DNA of 11,090 bases. It comes from Chloroflexota bacterium. GTDB lineage: Bacteria; Chloroflexota; Limnocylindria; P2-11E. The position numbers were made by a program, and so were the translations under genes. Shown here one piece after another: positions 6,709-11,090 of the stretch; within the stretch, counting starts at the first letter, position 1; each line of letters starts with the position of its first letter. The stretch spans positions 1 through 11,090 of the forward strand of contig JACDAF010000200.1 in the NCBI GenBank assembly GCA_013695575.1. Direction: 5' to 3'. Below the pieces are notes generated by a model. It was not told where the DNA came from and ran no database searches. It saw only the letters and a program-made list of their open reading frames with translations.

Positions 6709-6724
6709 CGCCGCTAGTGCGGCG
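6709..6724 (-). terminator. Hairpin at the stop codon of the exchanger gene, weak terminator candidate
   Basis: CGCCGC and GCGGCG form a perfect 6-bp stem around a 4-nt loop, spanning the TAG stop of the exchanger gene. No U-run follows on the minus strand, so it is at best a pause or Rho-linked site, and read-through into the BMP operon is possible. Confidence 0.25.
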
Positions 6725-7757
6725 CGGGCACCGGCCCTTGATAGAAGCCGACCACGTACACGATGAAGGCCGCGTAGAAGATCCCGAGCGAGGCGAGCTC
6801 GCGGCCGGACAGCACGCTACCCGTGCGCAGGAACAGCTGTAGCAGGAGGCCGGCGGCGATCGCCACGGCAGCCGAAACGATCGCCGCCGTCGTGAGCACC
6901 CACGGGGTGAACCAGAGCCCGACGGCGACCGGGATGCACGACTGGAAGACCATGGCGCCGCTGATATTGCCCATGGCCAGCGTGTCCTTCCGCTGGCGGA
7001 CCCAGAGGACGCTGTTGAACTTCTCCGGCAGCTCGGTCGCGAGCGGCGCGATGACCAGCGAAAGGATGAGCGGTGAGAGATTGAAGGCCGCCGAGAACAC
7101 GCTGATCTCCCGCACGAACAGCTGAGCGCCGCCGATGATCGCGGCGAGCGAGACGAAGAGCTGGAGCAAGACGGCCCGCATGTTCGGGGTGGTGAGTTTC
7201 GGCTGCAGGCGAAGAGGGTTGAGCTCCTCGTGGCTCGCGTCGGCGTCCATCGGGTCTCGCGCGGTCTGGCGGACGTAGAGCACGTACGCGAGCACAAGCG
7301 CGATCCCCGCGATGATGCGCAGCCAGAATGGCTTCTCGAAGAAGGGCAGGCCCATGCCGACCGCGAGCAGGTACATCCCGAGGAAGAACCGCAGGTCGCG
7401 GCCGACGATCCGCTGGTCGATCTGGAGATTCGTGGACCGGCGCCCACGTCGCGCGTAGTAGAGGACGGCCACCCCGGTCACGAACATCGCGGCCGTCGAG
7501 AGCATGAACGGCGCGCCAAGGATCGCGCCGATGCCGACCTCCTCGGACGCGGCCGTGCCGACGAAGATGATGGCGATGATCGGGATCAGGGTCTCCGGGA
7601 GCGCGGTGCCCACCGCGGCCAGCACGCTCCCGACCATTCCCTCACCGAGGCCGAGCTTGTTCCCGAACCATTCGATCGCGTTCGTGAACAGCTCGGCGCC
7701 GGCGAGGATGACCGCAAAGGAGACGAGCAGCAGCACGGTGTCGAGCGCGAGATCCAC
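6714..7757 (-). CDS. Sodium/calcium exchanger family (CaCA) membrane protein
   Basis: This 347-residue polytopic protein has two inverted homologous halves, as in cation/Ca2+ exchangers, which export Ca2+ or another cation in exchange for Na+ or H+. The first alpha-repeat carries GMVGSVLAAVGTALPET (40-56), the second LVIAPLATELPEKFNSV (234-250) followed by GNISGAMVFQ (263-272). Glu55 and Glu243 occupy the ion-binding acid positions. The second part of the first repeat reads GAILGAPFMLS (77-87), without the Asn usual in GNxxGSN, so the protein belongs to a divergent branch and its ion preference is uncertain. A polar, charged linker (about 164-193) joins the halves. The GTG start at 7757 has no Shine-Dalgarno sequence but has TAGGGT exactly 6 nt upstream, indicating a leaderless mRNA. 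The gene is upstream of, and on the same strand as, the nucleoside-importer operon, with 125 bp between them. Confidence 0.87.
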   Translation of the reverse strand: MDLALDTVLLLVSFAVILAGAELFTNAIEWFGNKLGLGEGMVGSVLAAVGTALPETLIPIIAIIFVGTAASEEVGIGAILGAPFMLSTAAMFVTGVAVLYYARRGRRSTNLQIDQRIVGRDLRFFLGMYLLAVGMGLPFFEKPFWLRIIAGIALVLAYVLYVRQTARDPMDADASHEELNPLRLQPKLTTPNMRAVLLQLFVSLAAIIGGAQLFVREISVFSAAFNLSPLILSLVIAPLATELPEKFNSVLWVRQRKDTLAMGNISGAMVFQSCIPVAVGLWFTPWVLTTAAIVSAAVAIAAGLLLQLFLRTGSVLSGRELASLGIFYAAFIVYVVGFYQGPVPAPH

Positions 7758-7763
7758 CCGGAT

Positions 7764-7769
7764 ACCCTA
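7764..7769 (-). promoter_or_regulatory. -10 box of a probable leaderless promoter (exchanger gene)
   Basis: The minus strand reads TAGGGT, then ATCCGG, then the GTG start at 7757: the same TANNNT-6 nt-GTG layout as at 651-656 and 10521-10526. No -35 element is evident. Confidence 0.5.
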
Positions 7770-7842
7770 CCGAGTGCCGGGCGGCGTCGTTCGTCAGGGG
7801 TCGCGTCGCCGCGAGGGCCGCGCGTGTCACAATGGGCCGGGC

Positions 7843-8808
7843 ATGGTCAAGGAGCTCGCACGGCCGGCGGTCTCACTGCGGCCTGGCTCCGCGCCGGACG
7901 CCGCCTGGGCATTCTTCGACGGCGAGTACGTTCCAGTCCGCGACGCCAAGATCAGCGTGCTCACGCACGCGTTCAACTACGGCACCGGCGTTTTCGAGGG
8001 GATCAGGGCGTACTGGAACCCGGTGCACGAGCAGCTCTACGGGCTCCATCTGAAGGAGCACTTCCAGCGCCTGCACCAATCCTGCCGGATCATGCGGCTG
8101 GACCTCGCGCACAGCGTGGACGAGCTCATCGAGATCACCTGCGAGGTCCTCCGGCGCTCCGGCTTCCGCGAGGACGCGTATATCCGCCCGCTCGCCTACA
8201 AGTCCGATGAGCTCATCGGCGTCCGGCTTCACGACCTGACGACGGGCTTCACCCTGTTCGCGGTGCCCTTCGGCAACTACGTCGAGATCGACCGCGGCCT
8301 TTCGGTGTGCGTCTCGTCATGGAGGCGCGTCGACGACAACGCGATCCCGGCCCGCTGCAAGATCACGGGCTCGTACGTGAACGCCGCCCTCGCGAAAACG
8401 GAGGCGCAGGAGTCGGGATTCGATGAGGCCATCGTGCTCACCCACGACGGTCACGTCTCGGAGGGCAGCGCGGCCAACCTGTACATGGTCCGCGGCGGCG
8501 TCCTCATCACTCCTCCGGCGACCGACAACATCCTCGAGGGCATCGTGCGCGCGAGCGTGATGCGGCTCGCCAGGGATGAAGGCATCCCCGTCGAGATCCG
8601 CTCGATCGACCGGACCGAGCTGTACCTCGCTGACGAGCTGTTCCTCTGCGGGACCGGCGTGCAGATGTCGTCCATCACGAGCGTCGACCGTCGGAAGGTG
8701 GGGGACGGCGAGATCGGCCCTGTCGCCCGCCGGCTCGGCGCGATCTACTTCGAAGCCGTCCGCGGCAATCTCGATCGTTACAAGGAGTGGGTGACCCCGG
8801 TCTACTAG
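7843..8808 (+). CDS. ilvE: Branched-chain amino acid aminotransferase
   Basis: This 321-residue fold-type IV PLP enzyme transfers the amino group between glutamate and the 2-oxo acids of Leu, Ile and Val, the last step of their synthesis and first of their breakdown, in the cytoplasm. Seen in order: ISVLTHAFNYGTGVFEGIRAY (37-57, shown as positions; it aligns with the SHALHYGTSVFEGIRCY-like region of E. coli IlvE), then the PLP Lys173 in RCKITGSYVN, Glu207 in HVSEGSAANL contacting the pyridine ring, ITPPATDNILEGI (222-234), YLADELFLCGTG (261-272) and ITSVD (278-282). Length matches IlvE (about 300-310). D-amino-acid transaminase and ADC lyase share the fold, but the overall match favours IlvE. 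The ATG at 7843 is chosen because homology begins directly after it; the open frame upstream is antisense to the exchanger. No Shine-Dalgarno sequence is present. The gene is monocistronic and diverges from the exchanger gene. Confidence 0.94.
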   Translation: MVKELARPAVSLRPGSAPDAAWAFFDGEYVPVRDAKISVLTHAFNYGTGVFEGIRAYWNPVHEQLYGLHLKEHFQRLHQSCRIMRLDLAHSVDELIEITCEVLRRSGFREDAYIRPLAYKSDELIGVRLHDLTTGFTLFAVPFGNYVEIDRGLSVCVSSWRRVDDNAIPARCKITGSYVNAALAKTEAQESGFDEAIVLTHDGHVSEGSAANLYMVRGGVLITPPATDNILEGIVRASVMRLARDEGIPVEIRSIDRTELYLADELFLCGTGVQMSSITSVDRRKVGDGEIGPVARRLGAIYFEAVRGNLDRYKEWVTPVY

Positions 8809-8846
8809 CGCGATCCCGGGACGTCGTGACTCGCCCGCTCCCTCGC

Positions 8847-10511
8847 CTAGTTGCGGATGCGCAGATCCGTCGCGAGGCTTCGGAAATCGCTGCCGAGCCG
8901 GACCACGATGTCGGCGTCCGCCGCCTCGGCAGGATCCTCCACGACGCCGATGCCGAGGTGCTTCGCGAGGGCCTCCGCGGAATGGCGCGTTGCAGGATTG
9001 CGCAGGATCACCGCTGTGCGCGCTGTCGCGCCTTCGGTGACCCGTGACACCGTGAAGGACCGCGCACCGAGCCGCTCGACGACTGACCTCACGCTGGTGC
9101 CGCGGGCACCGGTAGCGCGGATCTCGACCTGTGCCGCCTCCTGCCGCACGCGCGGGTCGTAGAACAGGCTCGACACGAGCTCCGCGACCCGGGCCTTGTC
9201 GGGGATGAGGTAGTAGCCGAGCACCGACTGCTCCTCGTTCAGCTCGCAGTGATCCGCGTCTGGTGCCTCGCACGGCAGCATCACCTCGCTGCGGATCGCT
9301 CGGCCATCGATGGCGGTGCCCGTGCGCGCGAGCGGCAGCACGTTGGCCGGGTCGAAGTTCGTCTGCACGGCGGTCCCAACGCGATCGACGATCGCGGGGA
9401 TCCGCCCGAGGCCGCCCTGCACAAGCCGGGCGCGGATCGCGGCAAGGAGGTCTTGCTGCCTGCGCGCACGGCTGAAGTCATTGCTGTCGTGGCGGGAACG
9501 CGCGTACCGCAGCGCGTCATCGCCGTTGAGCAGCTGCGGGCCCGCGACCATCTGCAGCCGCTCGATCCCGGCGTCCGCCGTGGGGTACTCCTCGTCCCGC
9601 AGCGGGCGCTTCACGTCCACCAGGACGCCCCCGAACGAATCGACGATCTTGGTGAATGCCGGGAAGTCTATGAGCACGAAGCTGTGGACCGGGATCCCGA
9701 GCAGCCCCTCGACGGTCCGCCGGACGAGTTCCGGCCCGCGCTGTGCGCCGCCGTACGAGTACGCCGCGTTGATCTTGTCCTGGCCGTGTCCGGGAATGGT
9801 CACGAGCGTGTCGCGCGGAATGGAGAGCATCGCGGCGGTGCTGTTCAGGGGGTCGAGCGAGAGCACGATGAGCGTGTCGGTGTTCTCGGTCTGTTCGCCG
9901 CCGTCGCGGCGGTCCACGCCGAGCAGGAGCACGTTCAACCGTTCCTTGCCCGACCAGGCAGGCGGAGGTGACTGGTCGGCGACCGTGGGTGTGAACACGA
10001 CGATCGGCTCGAACACCTTCGTGGTCACCGCCGCCCAGGCGGCCGACTCGCGGTACACGGTGCCGTACCCGCCGACCAACGTGACCGTGACGACGCCGAG
10101 GATCGCGTAGTCGAGGATCCGGCGCCCCACGTGGGCACCACGCGCGAGGCCGCCGGCGAACGCGTCGGCGACCACCGCCACGTGGTAGGCGAACAGCGAG
10201 GCGACGACGAGGAGAGCCGCGAGTCCGGCGTTCCGGACGACCGTGCGCGTGAGCGGGTCCGCGACCAGGACGAGCGCGCCGACGAGCGCGATCGCGAACC
10301 CGGGGACGAGCAGCATGAACAGGCCCCGTACCCAGCGCTCCTGGTACAGCTGGCCGAGGCCCGGCAGCAACCCCGAGAGCAGCGCGGCAAACCCGGCCGA
10401 GCCGCCCCGCGCGGCGTGCCGGCGCGGGGCGGCACATCGCCGACACGAGTCCGACTGCGCGTCGTTGCCGAGGCTGCAGCTTGCGCAGTTCCATTTGCGA
10501 TCGATTGCCAT
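8847..10511 (-). CDS. LytR-CpsA-Psr (LCP) family protein with N-terminal RanBP2-type zinc finger
   Basis: This 554-residue membrane-anchored enzyme belongs to the family that attaches teichoic-acid-like or polysaccharide polymers from lipid carriers to the cell wall. Order: a zinc finger W7-x-C9-x2-C12-x3-N16-x6-C23-x2-C26, then AAPR; a membrane region with SGLLPGLGQLY (46-56) and hydrophobic segments near 62-84, 95-116 and 132-150; the LCP domain (about 190-362); and a C-terminal LytR_C-like domain (about 460-542). LCP residues seen: LLLGVDRR (195-202), TDT (211-213), SIPRDT (230-235), DKINAAYSYGG (245-255), VDSFGGV (290-296) and RYARSRHDSNDFSRARRQQ (335-353). The ATG at 10511 is chosen because the zinc finger begins 7 residues later; upstream sequence is antisense to the next gene. 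No Shine-Dalgarno sequence; a TAGGCT box lies 10 nt upstream. It converges on ilvE with a 38-bp gap. The polymer is unknown. Confidence 0.93.
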   Translation of the reverse strand: MAIDRKWNCASCSLGNDAQSDSCRRCAAPRRHAARGGSAGFAALLSGLLPGLGQLYQERWVRGLFMLLVPGFAIALVGALVLVADPLTRTVVRNAGLAALLVVASLFAYHVAVVADAFAGGLARGAHVGRRILDYAILGVVTVTLVGGYGTVYRESAAWAAVTTKVFEPIVVFTPTVADQSPPPAWSGKERLNVLLLGVDRRDGGEQTENTDTLIVLSLDPLNSTAAMLSIPRDTLVTIPGHGQDKINAAYSYGGAQRGPELVRRTVEGLLGIPVHSFVLIDFPAFTKIVDSFGGVLVDVKRPLRDEEYPTADAGIERLQMVAGPQLLNGDDALRYARSRHDSNDFSRARRQQDLLAAIRARLVQGGLGRIPAIVDRVGTAVQTNFDPANVLPLARTGTAIDGRAIRSEVMLPCEAPDADHCELNEEQSVLGYYLIPDKARVAELVSSLFYDPRVRQEAAQVEIRATGARGTSVRSVVERLGARSFTVSRVTEGATARTAVILRNPATRHSAEALAKHLGIGVVEDPAEAADADIVVRLGSDFRSLATDLRIRN

Positions 10512-10520
10512 CGGAACGAA

Positions 10521-10526
10521 TAGCCT
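10521..10526 (+). promoter_or_regulatory. -10 box of a probable leaderless promoter (right-hand membrane protein gene)
   Basis: TAGCCT, then ACGGCC, then the GTG start at 10533, matching the layout at 651-656 and 7764-7769. A TTGCGA at 10495-10500 is the best -35 candidate, but its 20-nt spacing is long. Confidence 0.5.
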
Positions 10527-10527
10527 A
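10522..10527 (-). promoter_or_regulatory. -10 box candidate for the LCP gene, overlapping the opposing -10 box
   Basis: TAGGCT on the minus strand lies 10 nt before the ATG at 10511. It covers almost the same bases as the plus-strand TAGCCT. Transcription starting 6-7 nt downstream would leave a leader of only a few bases. Confidence 0.35.
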
Positions 10528-10532
10528 CGGCC

Positions 10533-11018
10533 GTGGACCGCCAGCCGCCTGTCGACACGACCATCCTGCGCGGCGCGAGGGCGGTCGGGGTCGTGTGCGC
10601 CCTCGCGTTCGTCGCCCCGGTCGTGCTCTCGATCGCGTTCCCGGCGGCCTTCTTCTACGCGCCATACCACCCCGTATACGAGCGGATGATCGGCGCTGTG
10701 CTGACATCGTTCGGCCTCGGTCTGCTGCTCGCGCTCCGCGATCCGGTACGGAACGCCGGCGTGTTCGCGATCATCGGGTTGGCCACGGGTTCGCTTGCCG
10801 GGGCCAACGTGTACGCGCTGCTCATGGACGGCGCCGACCCTTTGCATTGGTGGATGCAGGTCCCGCTCCTGCTGGCCGTCGCGACCGCCCTCGTGGTCAC
10901 CTACACGCGCCTACGCCGGCCGCACCCGGTCATCGTCCGCGTGGTGGTGGCGGCGGTCGCCCTTATGCCCTTCGCGCTCTTCCTCTACGACGCCGCGTAC
11001 CGCTCCTTCGTGCGCTGA
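10533..11018 (+). CDS. Small polytopic membrane protein, unknown function
   Basis: This encodes a 161-residue protein with about five predicted membrane spans (near residues 16-42, 52-67, 74-97, 106-124 and 132-152). Short loops contain Tyr/Pro (FYAPYHPVYE, 41-50) and a His-Trp-Trp patch (DPLHWW, 102-107). Positive residues cluster at 125-136. I do not recognise the family, and no catalytic signature is visible. The GTG start at 10533 lacks a Shine-Dalgarno sequence but has TAGCCT 6 nt upstream. Only 21 bp separate this start from the start of the divergent LCP gene, so both promoters must overlap and the two genes may be co-regulated. That would be compatible with an envelope-related role, but this is guilt by association only. 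Confidence 0.75.
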   Translation: MDRQPPVDTTILRGARAVGVVCALAFVAPVVLSIAFPAAFFYAPYHPVYERMIGAVLTSFGLGLLLALRDPVRNAGVFAIIGLATGSLAGANVYALLMDGADPLHWWMQVPLLLAVATALVVTYTRLRRPHPVIVRVVVAAVALMPFALFLYDAAYRSFVR

Positions 11019-11024
11019 GTGCCA

Positions 11025-11038
11025 GCTGACACGTCAGC
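11025..11038. repeat. Short perfect inverted repeat after the last gene
   Basis: GCTGAC and GTCAGC flank AC, forming a 14-bp near-palindrome 6 nt after the stop codon at 11018. No T-run follows, so it is a poor intrinsic terminator. Its symmetry would also suit an operator for a dimeric regulator acting on a gene beyond the right edge. Downstream bases to 11090 show no gene that can be supported, apart from a possible ATG at 11080 with too little sequence to judge. Confidence 0.3.
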
Positions 11039-11090
11039 ACCGCACCGGCCTGGCGACCGCGAGACGCGACCCTCGCGAGATGGGAGACCC

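Noticed and set aside
6589..6713. Purine or other riboswitch in the leader of the nucleoside-importer operon
   Set aside because: No recognisable conserved riboswitch core is visible in the 125-bp gap; only a possible -10 box and an SD sequence can be pointed to.
7504..7842. Upstream extension of the aminotransferase by 113 codons
   Set aside because: The extension is antisense to the exchanger gene, and IlvE homology and normal family length begin at the ATG at 7843.
7230..8210. Plus-strand open frame crossing from the exchanger into the aminotransferase
   Set aside because: It is charged, repetitive shadow coding in the wrong frame for ilvE and antisense to the exchanger.
8809..8846. Bidirectional terminator between ilvE and the LCP gene
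   Set aside because: The gap contains a CCCGGG palindrome but no stable hairpin with T-runs on either side.
9249..9971. Plus-strand open frames opposite the LCP domain
   Set aside because: The minus strand carries a full set of LCP motifs; the plus-strand translations are shadows.
10512..10847. Upstream extension of the LCP protein by 112 codons
   Set aside because: The extension is charged, lacks any domain and is antisense to the membrane protein gene at 10533-11018. The zinc finger begins right after the ATG at 10511.

Overview
The window is a GC-rich (by eye roughly two thirds or more G+C) bacterial chromosomal segment with tightly packed genes. Its character fits a high-GC Gram-positive-like or Chloroflexota-type organism: GTG starts are common, there is a BMP-family nucleoside ABC importer with a lipoprotein receptor, and there is a LytR-CpsA-Psr (LCP) wall-polymer ligase. 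At least three transcription units begin with a TANNNT box exactly 6 nt before a GTG start, the arrangement of leaderless mRNAs. The assignment to Chloroflexota is an inference from overall character, not a placement. There is no sign of recent transfer: no insertion sequence, integrase, tRNA, rRNA or CRISPR.

Layout. Positions 1-107 hold the probable 3' end of a rightward gene and a GC-rich hairpin. A small membrane protein of unknown function (108-644, minus) and an MFS transporter (656-1843, plus) diverge from an 11-bp gap. The MFS gene converges on a minus-strand operon that reads leftward from 6588 to 1857: BMP-type substrate-binding lipoprotein, permease P, permease Q, an unannotated 30-codon mini-ORF, and a double-domain ATPase. 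Upstream of the operon on the same strand is a Na+/Ca2+-exchanger-family protein (6714-7757). A branched-chain aminotransferase (7843-8808, plus) diverges from the exchanger and converges on an LCP protein (8847-10511, minus). The LCP gene diverges from a small membrane protein (10533-11018, plus) across 21 bp.

How the genes work together. The BMP operon encodes a complete nucleoside-type importer of the NupNOPQ / BmpA-NupABC kind: receptor, two permeases and an energising subunit. Its internal junctions are translationally coupled (GTGA and TGATG overlaps), each with a Shine-Dalgarno sequence 7 nt before the start codon. The other genes look like independent housekeeping functions: cation exchange, Leu/Ile/Val transamination, wall-polymer attachment and drug/metabolite efflux.

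The window shows no obviously new multi-gene system. The observations most worth following are the RanBP2-type zinc finger fused to the LCP enzyme, the SD-driven mini-ORF bridging permease and ATPase, the repeated leaderless promoter architecture, and the very short divergent promoters.
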